From Phocaeicola intestinalis (GTDB lineage Bacteria; Bacteroidota; Bacteroidia; Bacteroidales; Bacteroidaceae), in contig NZ_JACSPP010000004.1 of assembly GCF_014837065.1 (NCBI RefSeq), positions 1-64,000 on the forward strand: a stretch of 64,000 bases of DNA, given 5' to 3'. Within the stretch, counting starts at the first letter, position 1. The number at the start of each line of letters is the position of its first letter. Shown here in pieces: positions 25,610 through 36,025 of the stretch. The position numbers and the translations under genes were made by a program. The notes below the pieces were generated by a model that saw only the letters and a program-made list of their open reading frames with translations, had not been told where the DNA came from and did not search any database.

Positions 25610-25778
25610 ATTGATTCTGTTTTTTATCTTTAATATTAAGAGTTGTAAGCAAAAGAGGTAAAGAATCCTACTCGGTTCAACCGGCTTAACAGGCAAAGCC
25701 CGTGAGGGAGCTTTACCTGCCAAGGCTTGTTTTCTACAAACCGATATTTTCTCTACAACTTTATTACATTCACTATTA

Positions 25779-27551
25779 TTACCATCCTTGATTCTGTACA
25801 AAACCGAAATTCAATACATCGTTGTATGGAATCGGTCCGTAAACCATATACGGTTGATAGCTTCTTTCTTCCACTTGAATCGGTGTATAAGTCAATCTTC
25901 CGCCTGAGCCACGGCTGATGTTGACACCTTGGGCTGCTTCGGTCAGGTCGGCATTCCAACGGCGCAAATCATAGAAACGGATGTTCTCGAAACAGAGTTC
26001 CAGACGGCGTTCGTTGCGGATCAGTTCGCGCATCTGGTCCTGGCTGTTTGCACATGCTTCCAGATAAGGGTCACCGTTGTCTGTACCTACACCGGCACGG
26101 GTACGGATGGCTTTGATGACATCGTAAGCACTAAATCCAAATGAGCCTTGTCCTTTCGGTCCCCAAGCTTCGTTGGCAGCCTCCGCATAATCCAAGAAGA
26201 TTTCCGTATAGCGGATACGGGCAGAATAGTGACGTTGCTGGGTGTTGTAGTTCGGGTCTAAGTTACAGTCGAAACGCAAATGTTTACGCATGTAGTAGCC
26301 GGTGCGGGTAGAGTGTCCCGATTCACGGTTAATGGCGTCGTTGTTGGTGCCATACGAACCGGTGGTAATCGTTGCGTTTCCGGCTGTGCTTTCGTTGGTA
26401 ATGATGTAGGTTGCCAAACGTGGGTCTCGGTTTGCATACGGGTCATTCGCATCATAATCTGAGTTACTGTTGTCGATGGGATAACCGTTTGCCATGGGGA
26501 AAGCGTCCACTAAGTTTTGGGTCGGATTGACACGTCCATTACCGTACAGGCTTGGCGGAAAATTATCGCCTTCCAGTGTATTGCTGTCGCTATAACTTGC
26601 TCTCCATATAATTTCTGGGGGATTCGAACCGTTTCCTAAACCTGCAATTTCCGAGGTATTACAATACCAGGTATAACCGTCTGCATCGATTCCGTTGATG
26701 CCGTCAATGCGTTGCAGTACTGTTCCGGCACTGTTGGCAGCTTCTTCCCATGTGATTCCGGATTCGGCAAAAGCCGGGCTGGCAGCCATCAAGGCAACTT
26801 GTGCACGAACAGCTTCTACGATTCTGCCGCTAATACGTCCAGCGCGGTATACTCCATTCACACGGTCGTATTGGTCGGTATTGATGCCTAAATCCAAGTA
26901 TTTTTGCGGAATTTCACTCTCGGTATGCTTGTCTTTATAGTCCAGCGGCAACAATTCGATGGCTTTGTCGCAATCCGAAAGAATCTGTTCAATGCATGCT
27001 GCATACGTATCACGAGGTTGACTGAAATCTGATTCCGGACTTTCTGAAACTGTTTTAATAGGCACACCTAACAATTGTCCATCTGTACCTATTCCTCCAT
27101 GAGCTCTCAGCAGGAAATACATATAAACGGCACGCAATCCATAGGCTTCTCCGCTGTAACTGTCTACAAACATTGTTTGAATGTTCTCTGTTTGTGAAAA
27201 AGGTACGCTTTCCACTCTTTCCAAGAATAAGTTCAAATACTGAATGGCATTGTAACAGTTTTTCCATTGTGAAGCCGGGTCGTTCTGTGAAGTCCAAGCT
27301 CCAGTAGCCATGGCACGCCAAGTATTGCTATTATCGTTTGATACGGCATCATCTGTTGCCACATCACTGGTTGGCGAGGTATTGTAAGGAAGTAGAATGT
27401 AACCATTCGCCAATACGCCTAAAGCATAATCAGGGTCTGAATACATGGCATCCAAGTCCCGGTTGTTTTCGATGGCAGGTTCAAATAAATCATCACATGC
27501 CGTCATTGTAAACAATGGGAGTAGTACTAATAATTTAATTATATTTTTCAT
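25779..27551 (-). CDS. xusD: SusD-like surface glycan-binding lipoprotein (second pair)
   Basis: 590 residues, RagB/SusD family. The lipobox is MTAC (Cys19). The N-terminal TPR-like region carries the usual ALGVLANGYILLP stretch, and the C-terminal part has RELIRNERRLELCFENIRFYDLRRW, a strong SusD signature. It caps the SusC-like pore encoded 21 bp upstream and helps capture xylo-oligosaccharides. The 169-bp gap downstream, before xusE, holds a possible hairpin (about 25688-25722). Confidence 0.93.
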   Translation of the reverse strand: MKNIIKLLVLLPLFTMTACDDLFEPAIENNRDLDAMYSDPDYALGVLANGYILLPYNTSPTSDVATDDAVSNDNSNTWRAMATGAWTSQNDPASQWKNCYNAIQYLNLFLERVESVPFSQTENIQTMFVDSYSGEAYGLRAVYMYFLLRAHGGIGTDGQLLGVPIKTVSESPESDFSQPRDTYAACIEQILSDCDKAIELLPLDYKDKHTESEIPQKYLDLGINTDQYDRVNGVYRAGRISGRIVEAVRAQVALMAASPAFAESGITWEEAANSAGTVLQRIDGINGIDADGYTWYCNTSEIAGLGNGSNPPEIIWRASYSDSNTLEGDNFPPSLYGNGRVNPTQNLVDAFPMANGYPIDNSNSDYDANDPYANRDPRLATYIITNESTAGNATITTGSYGTNNDAINRESGHSTRTGYYMRKHLRFDCNLDPNYNTQQRHYSARIRYTEIFLDYAEAANEAWGPKGQGSFGFSAYDVIKAIRTRAGVGTDNGDPYLEACANSQDQMRELIRNERRLELCFENIRFYDLRRWNADLTEAAQGVNISRGSGGRLTYTPIQVEERSYQPYMVYGPIPYNDVLNFGFVQNQGW

Positions 27552-27572
27552 ACTTCTTATTTCGTTTATAGA

Positions 27573-30464
27573 TTAGAAAGTAACCTTGACACCTAAATTG
27601 TAGAAACGGGTCTGCGGAGCAGAACCGACATTCATTTCCATCAGTTCGCGCTCTTTCGAGATGGTCAACAGGTTCGAACCGCTTACGTAAACAGACGCTT
27701 CTTTCAAGAATGTTTTCTGTAACAAGCGTTTCGGAAAATCGTAAGTCAACTGCACTTTTGCCAAGTCGAAACGGTTGGTCTTGTAAAGCCAGAACGTAGA
27801 GTTGCGGAAGTTGTTGTTTCCGTCTAAGGTAGTCAAGCGTGGATAAGTAGCTGTAGCAGCTGTTTCCGGTGTCCAACGTCCGCGCACCACTTCCGAATAT
27901 TTGCCATCACCATATACCCAATAGTACGAACTACTCTTGAAAGCATGACCACCAAATCCACCTGTACCCAAAGCAAAGAGGGTAAAGTTCCGCCATTTTG
28001 CTGTAAAGTTAATACCCAAGGTAAACGGAGAACCGTACCAGCCGCCACGTCCCAAGTAGACTTCATCGTTGGTGTCAATCACGTCGTCACCGTTCTGGTC
28101 TTTGTACTTCAAGTCGCCTGGGCGTACTGTACCTCCGAAGTTCTGGGTGGGCGAGTTGGCTATGTCTTCTTCACTTTGGAAAAAGCCTTCGCATTCCAGT
28201 CCCCATAAGCCATCCACCGGTTTGCCAGTACGGTTTTGGTAATCATAGGCATAGTTCTCGTCCCGTTGGGTCGCTTCTGTCTTGTAATAAGTTCCGGTTA
28301 CGCCTAACGAAAGGTCTGCTTCGCCTACTTTTTTATTGAAGTTCACCGCAAAGTCGAATCCGACCCGCTTGTTATTATTGAAGTTTACGTACGGAATAAA
28401 TGAAGCCTCCGGATAGTAAGTCGAGAAATAACTTGGGAAAATAGTACTCGGTTGGATGGGCAAACCTTCTGTCGAATTGACAAAGAAGTTGGCATCTGCC
28501 GTTACCAAACGGTCCCACAACGAAGTGCGCAGGCTTACTGTAAACTCTTTCCGCTTAATGAAAGTCAGTTCTTCATTGGCTCCACGCAAGGAATTGACAG
28601 AGTGGCGCGATACACCTTCTTGCCAGCCCCACCATGCTCCATCAGATTGGTTGAAGTTCGCTTCGTACATATAATAGTTAGCCAAGTCTATGTCTTGGTG
28701 CAAAATACTTCCCGATACGCCCAACATCAATTCATCTACTACCGAAGAGTTTTTCAAGAAATCTTCCTGATGCAGTTTCCAGGCAAGGGTCAGTGCCGGC
28801 GAGAAAGCATTGCGGTGTCCTTCTGCCAGTTTGGCTGAATGTACAGCTGCTCCGCTAAACTCGGCATAATACTTACCCATATAGTTGTAGCCTACCTGAA
28901 TGCCTAAGTTGGCATTGCTGGTACGGTGGTAAACCGTTGAATTGGTCTGTTGATAGCCGTTCACCAACAGCATGGCAGACAGGTTGTGCGCCTTGTTGAT
29001 GGTGGTGTGGTAGTCAAAATGGGCAGACAGGGCAATGGTCTGGTTGTCGGTACTGCCACTGATGGTTTGCACACCGGTCTTTTCATCCGTTCCTTCATAA
29101 CCTAAACTGGTAATGACTCCCGTACCGTTGTAGTCCGACCACGTCGGGGTATAGATGCGGTAGGTATTATTGAACGAGGTGTTGTAGCTGGTGGCATAGT
29201 CTACCGCAAACTGGAAGTGGAACGAAAGTCCTTTCAACAGTCTATGCAGGTCGAAGTCAATACCCGTGTCGAACTGGAACTGGCGGCTGGTGTATTTGTT
29301 GTAACCGGCTGCATAGTAGTCGGCAAAGATATTGCGGTTGTCAATCTGGCTTCCGCCAAGGAACATGCCGTCGAAGACGTTACTGTTTACCCCCATCAGT
29401 TCCAATGCAGAGAGGGCATTGGGGTCAATGTAACTCAGTGGAATCAGCGGTGCAAAACGGTTGGGACGCATGCTGGCTGCTTCCGTCCAATAGTCGTAGG
29501 TTTCTCCTTCTTCTGTCTCGTAAGTGGTACGCCCCGAACGTACGTCGTAGAACGTAGCATTGGCATTGGCATACGCCTTGATGTCATCGTTGATGGTTAC
29601 ATCCACATTACCACGGATATTCAACCGGCTAGTGTAATTCTTGGCAGCTTCGCCGAAATTGAAAATGTCATTCTGTCGGTAGTAGCCTACATTCGAGTAG
29701 AAACGCGCCCGCTTGTTGCCACCCGAAAACTCGGCTGTCACATCACTGCGGTTGTACGTCTTCTTCAGGTAATCCGACGAATAATAGTCCAAACTCGGAT
29801 AGCGGTACGGATTGGTACCCGAACCGTAGTTGTAGATGTCTTCGGCACTGTATAGCGGATCCAGTCCGTCGTTGGCACGCGCCTCGTTATACAAGGTCAT
29901 GTATTCTGCCGAACCCAAATATTTAGGATAGCCTTTCGGTACGTAGAAACCCGTGTTGGCACGTACATCGATTTGCAGTTTTTCTTGGTATTTGCCGCGT
30001 TTGGTGGTAATATAAATCACGCCTTTCGAAGCCCGGCTTCCATAAAGCACTACAGCTGATGCGCTTTTCAGGAAGGTTATCTGTTCGATTTCGGTCGGCA
30101 ATACGTTATTGGCATCACGAGGCACTCCGTCTACCAAGACCAAGTAACCGGCGTTGTCGCCGTCCATGCCCCACAAGGAGTTTCCATTCCAACCGCCGAC
30201 ATAGCCTTGCAGGTTATCCAAACTATACGTGGCATAGTTTTTGTCGTTCACTTGCTCCATGTTGATTACTGAAACGCCTCCCAACAAATCGTCCTGTGCC
30301 ACCTTACGGAACGCTACTTGTACAGACGGGTCTGTAGCCTGAAGCGAATCAGTCTCATTTGCTTCTGCTGTCTGTGCCCCAATGCTTTGGTAAGCAGGAA
30401 GCAACCCTAAGGCAGCGGCAAATAAAATGAATCGTGTATATTTTACTTTCATTTGTTTCTTCAT
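27573..30464 (-). CDS. xusC: SusC-like TonB-dependent transporter, short form (second pair)
   Basis: 963 residues with a signal sequence, then a plug domain (GYLVLVDGVPRD, VLYGSRASKGVIYITTKRG) and a 22-strand-type barrel ending GSAPQTRFYNLGVKVTF. Unlike the first SusC it lacks the N-terminal carboxypeptidase-regulatory-like beta domain and the usual TonB box region is hard to place; the plug begins at about residue 50. This short layout occurs in XusC homologues. It imports oligosaccharides across the outer membrane with its SusD partner. Confidence 0.92.
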   Translation of the reverse strand: MKKQMKVKYTRFILFAAALGLLPAYQSIGAQTAEANETDSLQATDPSVQVAFRKVAQDDLLGGVSVINMEQVNDKNYATYSLDNLQGYVGGWNGNSLWGMDGDNAGYLVLVDGVPRDANNVLPTEIEQITFLKSASAVVLYGSRASKGVIYITTKRGKYQEKLQIDVRANTGFYVPKGYPKYLGSAEYMTLYNEARANDGLDPLYSAEDIYNYGSGTNPYRYPSLDYYSSDYLKKTYNRSDVTAEFSGGNKRARFYSNVGYYRQNDIFNFGEAAKNYTSRLNIRGNVDVTINDDIKAYANANATFYDVRSGRTTYETEEGETYDYWTEAASMRPNRFAPLIPLSYIDPNALSALELMGVNSNVFDGMFLGGSQIDNRNIFADYYAAGYNKYTSRQFQFDTGIDFDLHRLLKGLSFHFQFAVDYATSYNTSFNNTYRIYTPTWSDYNGTGVITSLGYEGTDEKTGVQTISGSTDNQTIALSAHFDYHTTINKAHNLSAMLLVNGYQQTNSTVYHRTSNANLGIQVGYNYMGKYYAEFSGAAVHSAKLAEGHRNAFSPALTLAWKLHQEDFLKNSSVVDELMLGVSGSILHQDIDLANYYMYEANFNQSDGAWWGWQEGVSRHSVNSLRGANEELTFIKRKEFTVSLRTSLWDRLVTADANFFVNSTEGLPIQPSTIFPSYFSTYYPEASFIPYVNFNNNKRVGFDFAVNFNKKVGEADLSLGVTGTYYKTEATQRDENYAYDYQNRTGKPVDGLWGLECEGFFQSEEDIANSPTQNFGGTVRPGDLKYKDQNGDDVIDTNDEVYLGRGGWYGSPFTLGINFTAKWRNFTLFALGTGGFGGHAFKSSSYYWVYGDGKYSEVVRGRWTPETAATATYPRLTTLDGNNNFRNSTFWLYKTNRFDLAKVQLTYDFPKRLLQKTFLKEASVYVSGSNLLTISKERELMEMNVGSAPQTRFYNLGVKVTF

Positions 30465-30496
30465 TTAATGTTATACTTTTTTCAGCTATTACCATT

Positions 30497-32440
30497 TTAC
30501 CAACCGGGATTCTGGTCAAGTCCTTCATACAGATAAGTGTCATCGGTCTTCAGCGGGAACCAGTAATGTTTGGAAGAGAATTGGCGAGTAACAAGCACTT
30601 CTTCACGCCAGTTGGCCACTTCCGCATCTCTCGGGTCGTTTTCGGTAAACCATTCATCACTTTCTACACGGTCGAACTCCTGAGAGGTCTTGATGGTGTA
30701 AGGTTCTTCAGTCAGCAACAACCAGCGTTGCAGGTCGCAAAAGCGGAAACCTTCGAAAGACAATTCCACGGCACGTTCACGACGTACTTCGTCCATAAAG
30801 GTTTCTTTGTTGCCCGTCAAGTCTGCCGGTACATGCGCCATGCCTACGCGATCACGCAGACGATTAATAGCATCTTCGGCAGTAAGGGAACAATTGCTGG
30901 CTTTACCTGTTGCGCCGCTAATAGCCGCACAAGCTTCGGCATACATCAAATAGATATCGCCTAAACGCATGTAAGGAACATAGATTTGCAAACTGCGGCT
31001 ATAGTCATGGGCTTTATCTACAGTATTGACCGTATGCGGAGTTAGTTTCTGAATAAAATACCCTGTGCGGTTTCCTTCCGTATCATCGCGCATGTTTCCG
31101 CCACTATACAATTGGCAGTATTTGTAGTCTGATAAAATACCGCTTACGGCACCATTAATGTATTGGAAACCATCGAATACAATATCATGATAGAAACGTG
31201 GATCACGATCACGGAACGGATGAGTAGGATCGAATCCACTACGTGGGTCATCCAATGGATAACCGTTTGCCATACCATACAAGTTAACATAGTTGGCTGT
31301 TGGCTGGTGAATAATTTTATCACCATCTACGATATTGTTCATCTTAGGACCGTAGTTGGTAGCGGCATTGAATGCTGCGGTATTGATACCAAATGCCGGA
31401 CCGCGGAAAATAGCTTCTACTGAACCGGGTTGTTCCCATCCTTGATTCATGGTATAAAATATATCATCAAAGCTAGATGTTGAACTGGCAGAACGTTCGT
31501 GATTGTAAATATCATCGTATTCGTACTGTGCCAAAGCATACTGGGTCTGACCGCTTTCTACCAAATTCAGCAGTTCACCGAATGCCTCGGCTGCTTTCTG
31601 GCAATACTCATTATTGTAATTATAGGTAAGGGAGCCTCCGGTTTGTGCCCCGTTTTCCATCAGCGGGCTTCCTGCCCACAAATAGGTCTTGCCCAAATAG
31701 CCCAGTGCCATAATTTTGTTGATACGCAAATCGTTTTGGTTGGGAGTATGCATACCGGCTGAGGTATCCTCCCAGTCAATCGGAAGCAAGTCTGCCGCCT
31801 GACGGAAGTCTGCCGCCGCTTTGTCGGCTGCTTCCTGGAAGGTAGGACGGGTCAAATTCAATCCTTCCGATTCCAATACCTGATCGATGTAAGGCAGTCC
31901 GCCCAAGTATGCCATCAGCTCGAAGTGCCACCAAGCACGGAAGAAATACAACTGTCCGGCTATCAGGTCGCGCTCTTCTTGGGTAGCACCTACCATATTA
32001 TTTAGATTGGCTAATCCCAAGTTACACTTGCGGATGCAATACCAGGCATGTGCCCACAAACGATGGTCCATACGATCGGCAGAAGTAGGAGGACAATCGC
32101 GGTTAGCATCCAGCCAGCATCCGTCTTGTCCCATACGTCCAGCTTGCCATGCCCAAAAGTTACCGATATCAATTTGGTGGGTCATGTGCCAGTCACCTTC
32201 GGTATTTAGAATTTCATCGTCTCCCCAATTGAAAGAAGTGGTCCAATAGCAGTTTTCCTTATCCGGAATGCAATTGTAGATTTCTTCTACGAATCCTTGG
32301 AAATTGTTAAAGTTCTGGAAGGCTGTGGCTGCATCTACTGTCGAATCCGGATTCTTGTCCAAATAATCCTCGCAAGAAGTGATGCCCAACGCCAAGGTGA
32401 ACAGGCTGCTATATAATAAGGTTTTATATCGTTTTTTCAT
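30497..32440 (-). CDS. xusB: SusD-like surface glycan-binding lipoprotein (first pair)
   Basis: 647 residues with lipobox ITSC (Cys23) followed by EDYLDKNPDS, the classic SusD start. The TPR-like helices include AGQLYFFRAWWHFELMAYLGG. The C-terminal signature is FMDEVRRERAVELSFEGFRFCDLQRW. It partners the SusC-like protein encoded 12 bp upstream. In characterised xylan clusters this protein binds xylan at the cell surface; binding here is inferred. Confidence 0.93.
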   Translation of the reverse strand: MKKRYKTLLYSSLFTLALGITSCEDYLDKNPDSTVDAATAFQNFNNFQGFVEEIYNCIPDKENCYWTTSFNWGDDEILNTEGDWHMTHQIDIGNFWAWQAGRMGQDGCWLDANRDCPPTSADRMDHRLWAHAWYCIRKCNLGLANLNNMVGATQEERDLIAGQLYFFRAWWHFELMAYLGGLPYIDQVLESEGLNLTRPTFQEAADKAAADFRQAADLLPIDWEDTSAGMHTPNQNDLRINKIMALGYLGKTYLWAGSPLMENGAQTGGSLTYNYNNEYCQKAAEAFGELLNLVESGQTQYALAQYEYDDIYNHERSASSTSSFDDIFYTMNQGWEQPGSVEAIFRGPAFGINTAAFNAATNYGPKMNNIVDGDKIIHQPTANYVNLYGMANGYPLDDPRSGFDPTHPFRDRDPRFYHDIVFDGFQYINGAVSGILSDYKYCQLYSGGNMRDDTEGNRTGYFIQKLTPHTVNTVDKAHDYSRSLQIYVPYMRLGDIYLMYAEACAAISGATGKASNCSLTAEDAINRLRDRVGMAHVPADLTGNKETFMDEVRRERAVELSFEGFRFCDLQRWLLLTEEPYTIKTSQEFDRVESDEWFTENDPRDAEVANWREEVLVTRQFSSKHYWFPLKTDDTYLYEGLDQNPGW

Positions 32441-32452
32441 ACGTCTCTGTTT

Positions 32453-35400
32453 TTATAATGTGAACTTAATACCTAAATTGAAACGTTTCATGGTGGGATA
32501 AGCACCTTGGTTGCTGGCTCCCGAGAAGTTCGATTCACGGTCATCTGGCATACGGGTCCATACCCACAGGTTGTTGCCGTTGAGGAATACTTTCAGGTTG
32601 CGGACTCCCAGTTTCTGTACCCAGCCGCCATCGAATGTATAGGCAATTTCGGCATTCTTCAAACGGATAAACGAACCATCGTACAGGTTTTGTGTACCAG
32701 TATTATAACTCGGAGTAGTAGTGAAACGAGGTATAACGACTTCAGGATTACCCTCGTTCTTCGACCACCAATTGCCTTGGTCATATACTGTGTTCAATCG
32801 GTTGGCGAAGCTAGTCAGGTTTACATCACGGGTTACATTAGTTACTCCATAGAACTGTACGAAAGCACTGAAACCTTTCCATTCGAAACCGACTGTTGCA
32901 CTGTAGGTATTCTGCGGAGTGCTGGAATAACCATAAGGTGCACTGTCTTGTGCGTCAACCACACCGTCGGCATTGAAGTCAACAATGTAATAGTCACCCG
33001 GCAGTTTCTGGTTTTCGTTGGTGTCGTGTGCCGGGCTACCGTAAATTTGGTCGTAGTTTCCCATAAATCCGGCGTCAATGTGGGCATGGTTTTGACCAAT
33101 GCTGAAACCGGCTTCTTTTTGGTAAGCAGGTTGCAATAAGGGGTCATCCCGTTGGATAATTTCGTTAACGGCATGGGTCATGTTGAAGTTACCCCATAAA
33201 CGCATTTCGTTGGCAAATACCTTGTTGACACGGAGTTCTAATTCGTAACCGTGGGTCTTTACTTTACCTAAGTTAGCTGCCGGGGCATCCATACCGAAGT
33301 AGAAGGGGACAGCACGGTCACCTGAAGTCACGATGACATCGGTACGCTTGTCGCGGAAGACTTCTACCGTACCGGCAAACAGACCGTTCAGGAACGAGTA
33401 GTCGATACCAAGGTTGAATTTCTTCACCGTTTCCCAATGGATGTCTGGATTACCTACGGTTGTTTCCCGGTACCAGGTGTAAGGGCTGATGGCTTGGTTC
33501 AATGCCATGGGGGTAGCTCCGTTGGTTCCTCCGCCGACTCCCCATTGGGACAGGTACAGCCAGCGGTCGGTTACGTTATCGTCACCGATTTCACCGTATG
33601 AAGCACGGATTTTCAACATATCCAGCCATTTCTTGGAGAAGCCCATGAATTTTTCTTCTGAAATCATCCAGCCAATAGCGCCTGAGTTGAAGAAGGCAAA
33701 ACGGTATTCGGGAGAGAATTTCTCCGAACCGTTATAAGCGCCGTTGTATTCAAAGAAATACTTGTTGGCGTAGTTATAGGTGCCGCGGAATGCCCAGTCT
33801 TCACGGCGGTTCGGGATGATGCTACCGGTAGCGGTTTCCTGACGGCTGAACAATCCCATGGCAGTTACATTGTGGTCGCCAAATTCGCGTGCCCAGTCCA
33901 ACTGCACTTGGTAGTTCATGTTACGTTGAGTAGCATTGTTGTCTACTTCACCGCCACTGGTAGTCCACATGATTGGGTTTGTCGGGTCAAATTTGTCTTG
34001 AGTGTATTCTGTTACTTTATTAACAGTCATACCTGTTTCTGGATTAATCCATTTGTAAATAGGATCATTAAATAAATCATTGACACCACGATTGATTTCC
34101 ACAAAAACATTATCCCACGATACCATGGCACGGGCGCGCAGACCTTTGGTGATAAAACTCAAGTCTTGTTCCAACGTAAAGTCGGTGTTGATGCGGGTAG
34201 TGGTGGTATTCATTCTTCCGGCTAAAGCCAAGTTGGCTGCCGAGTTGGATACATTGGAAACACCTGGATAATATCCCCAGCTTCCATCCGAATATTGCGG
34301 CAAGAACACATCGGGCGGAGTACTGTAGGCACCTGCCCAATATTGCGCGATAGCCCAATCGCCTGAATTTGTATATCCCCACGGAGTTTTCTTAGCTCCG
34401 TTCGAACCAGCGATGTTGACTTTCAAAGTAGTGGTCTTGGTTAAAGAAAAATCCAAGTTGCTGCGGACATTGATACGGTTGTATCCGAATCCTCCGCTGT
34501 AACCACGTCCGTTATCCATAACGTTGAACAAGTCACCTTCATGCAAGAAGTCTGCTCCAACGAAATATCTTACAAATTGAGTACCACCACTGACATTCAG
34601 ACTAGCATTGTAAGACATGGTATAATCCTTAAATAACACGTCTTGCCAATCTACATTCGGATAACGTTCATAATCAGCCAAATTGGTTTGATTACGATAT
34701 TTGCTAATTTCTGAAAATGGAGTGATGTAATCCCATGCTCCGGTTCCCAAAGCATTAGAAAGAGCCAATTCATGTTCGATTGCAATGTTGCGCATCCGCA
34801 ACGCATCGTATGAATCCAATTTGTTAGGCAATTTCGAAGGTACTTTCATAGTTGCCTGTGCCGACACGTTGATTTGTGCCTTACCTTCCTGTCCGCGTTT
34901 GGTCGTAATCAAGATAACGCCGTTCGCACCTTTCACACCGTAAACGGCGGTAGCCGATGCGTCTTTCAAAACCGAAATAGATTCTACGGAGTTGATGTCA
35001 ACCGAACTCATCGGACGTTCGATACCGTCTACCAATACCAGCGGCGAACTGTTGTTCCACGAACTGGAGCCACGGATGACAATCTGCGGCTCTTCTTCAC
35101 CCGGCAGACCCGAGCTGGCTGTGGTAATCACACCCGGCAGGTTACCGGTCAAGGCTGCACCGATATCAGACACACCACCGGCACGTTGCAGCACTTCGCC
35201 TTTGGTCTGGGTGATGGCACCCACTACGGATTCTTTCTTTTGCTGGCCGTAACCTACGACTACGACTTCATCCAGCATTTCGGAGTCCTCACGCAGCCGG
35301 ATTACAATCATGTTGCGGCCTTTCACTTCCACGTCTTGTGACAGGAAGCCTATGTAAGAAACGGTCAGCGTGGCGTTCTTTTCAGGTAGCTCTAAGGTGA

Positions 35401-35641
35401 AATTACCGTCAAAGTCGGCTACCGTACCTACGCTGGTGTTTCCTTTCAGTGCGATTGTCGCTCCGATTAACGGCTCGTCGTTGTTGTCGAGCACCTTTCC
35501 CGAAACGACAAACTTTCCCTGTGCAGTCGCTGTCAGACTGCAGCATAACAATAAGAAGAACAAGATTCCTCTTACCTGCAAAACTTTCCTCCATTCTGGG
35601 GAATGTTTCATCAAGAACTGTTGTCTTATGTTTTTCATCAT
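32453..35641 (-). CDS. xusA: SusC-like TonB-dependent transporter (first pair)
   Basis: 1062 residues. A long signal sequence ends near TATAQ. Then follow the carboxypeptidase-regulatory-like domain (FVVSGKVLDNNDEPLIGATI, VSYIGFLSQDVEV), a TonB-box region (DEVVVVGYGQQKKES), the plug (PLVLVDGIERPMSSVDINSV, AVYGVKGANGVILITTKRG) and the barrel ending YPTMKRFNLGIKFTL. It is the first gene of the xylan operon, with a predicted ~210-nt leader and phased upstream boxes at 35897-35966. Confidence 0.94.
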   Translation of the reverse strand: MMKNIRQQFLMKHSPEWRKVLQVRGILFFLLLCCSLTATAQGKFVVSGKVLDNNDEPLIGATIALKGNTSVGTVADFDGNFTLELPEKNATLTVSYIGFLSQDVEVKGRNMIVIRLREDSEMLDEVVVVGYGQQKKESVVGAITQTKGEVLQRAGGVSDIGAALTGNLPGVITTASSGLPGEEEPQIVIRGSSSWNNSSPLVLVDGIERPMSSVDINSVESISVLKDASATAVYGVKGANGVILITTKRGQEGKAQINVSAQATMKVPSKLPNKLDSYDALRMRNIAIEHELALSNALGTGAWDYITPFSEISKYRNQTNLADYERYPNVDWQDVLFKDYTMSYNASLNVSGGTQFVRYFVGADFLHEGDLFNVMDNGRGYSGGFGYNRINVRSNLDFSLTKTTTLKVNIAGSNGAKKTPWGYTNSGDWAIAQYWAGAYSTPPDVFLPQYSDGSWGYYPGVSNVSNSAANLALAGRMNTTTTRINTDFTLEQDLSFITKGLRARAMVSWDNVFVEINRGVNDLFNDPIYKWINPETGMTVNKVTEYTQDKFDPTNPIMWTTSGGEVDNNATQRNMNYQVQLDWAREFGDHNVTAMGLFSRQETATGSIIPNRREDWAFRGTYNYANKYFFEYNGAYNGSEKFSPEYRFAFFNSGAIGWMISEEKFMGFSKKWLDMLKIRASYGEIGDDNVTDRWLYLSQWGVGGGTNGATPMALNQAISPYTWYRETTVGNPDIHWETVKKFNLGIDYSFLNGLFAGTVEVFRDKRTDVIVTSGDRAVPFYFGMDAPAANLGKVKTHGYELELRVNKVFANEMRLWGNFNMTHAVNEIIQRDDPLLQPAYQKEAGFSIGQNHAHIDAGFMGNYDQIYGSPAHDTNENQKLPGDYYIVDFNADGVVDAQDSAPYGYSSTPQNTYSATVGFEWKGFSAFVQFYGVTNVTRDVNLTSFANRLNTVYDQGNWWSKNEGNPEVVIPRFTTTPSYNTGTQNLYDGSFIRLKNAEIAYTFDGGWVQKLGVRNLKVFLNGNNLWVWTRMPDDRESNFSGASNQGAYPTMKRFNLGIKFTL

Positions 35642-35857
35642 GTTAGTAAAATAAAATGTTTTTCAAATGTTTCTCTCTGCTTACACCTCTCTTACCTTAT
35701 ATATAAGAAGAAAGATGGAAGATTAAACGGTAACAATTACCGTATCAGCATCAAAATAATCCATGGTAAAACAACAGCCTTGAAAGCTTTAAATGAATTG
35801 TGCTTTTCATAAACTTGATAATGTTTAGTTAATAATAATTATAAATTCTCACAATTG

Positions 35858-35966
35858 CAAATGTAGAAAATCTGTCTGAAAATGATTATTCTCTATGTTA
35901 CATATATTATCACGTATGTTACATCGACTAGCCCGAACGTTACATTTTTTATCAGAAACCGTACAT
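35858..35966 (-). promoter_or_regulatory. xus operon promoter with 21-bp-phased upstream boxes
   Basis: A minus-strand -7 box TACATTTG lies at 35858-35865 with no -33 TTTG. Upstream of it, GTTACAT (minus strand ATGTAAC) occurs at 35897-35903, 35918-35924 and 35939-35945. A weaker CGTACAT follows at 35960-35966. All four starts are exactly 21 bp apart, i.e. on one face of the helix. A weak -33 with phased activator boxes fits control by a hybrid two-component regulator or similar; none is encoded in the window. Confidence 0.7.
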
Positions 35967-35969
35967 TTA
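35962..35969 (+). promoter_or_regulatory. Possible rightward promoter -7 box
   Basis: TACATTTA is close to TAnnTTTG. The ~27 nt from here (35962-35988) match 41982-42008, the start of the small-ORF transcript, at all but about four positions. It would transcribe the 9-bp repeat array at 36026, possibly with a 66-codon frame from 36011. It also overlaps the fourth 21-bp box. Confidence 0.4.
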
Positions 35970-36025
35970 TGTTGTAAAGCATGTATCAGAGTTCATTAAA
36001 AGAGAAGAAAATGGAAAAATTTAAG

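Noticed and set aside
27573..30464. Second SusC as a truncated pseudogene because it lacks the N-terminal regulatory-like domain
   Set aside because: It has a signal sequence, full plug and barrel, an intact frame and a SusD partner; short SusC forms occur in homologous xylan operons.
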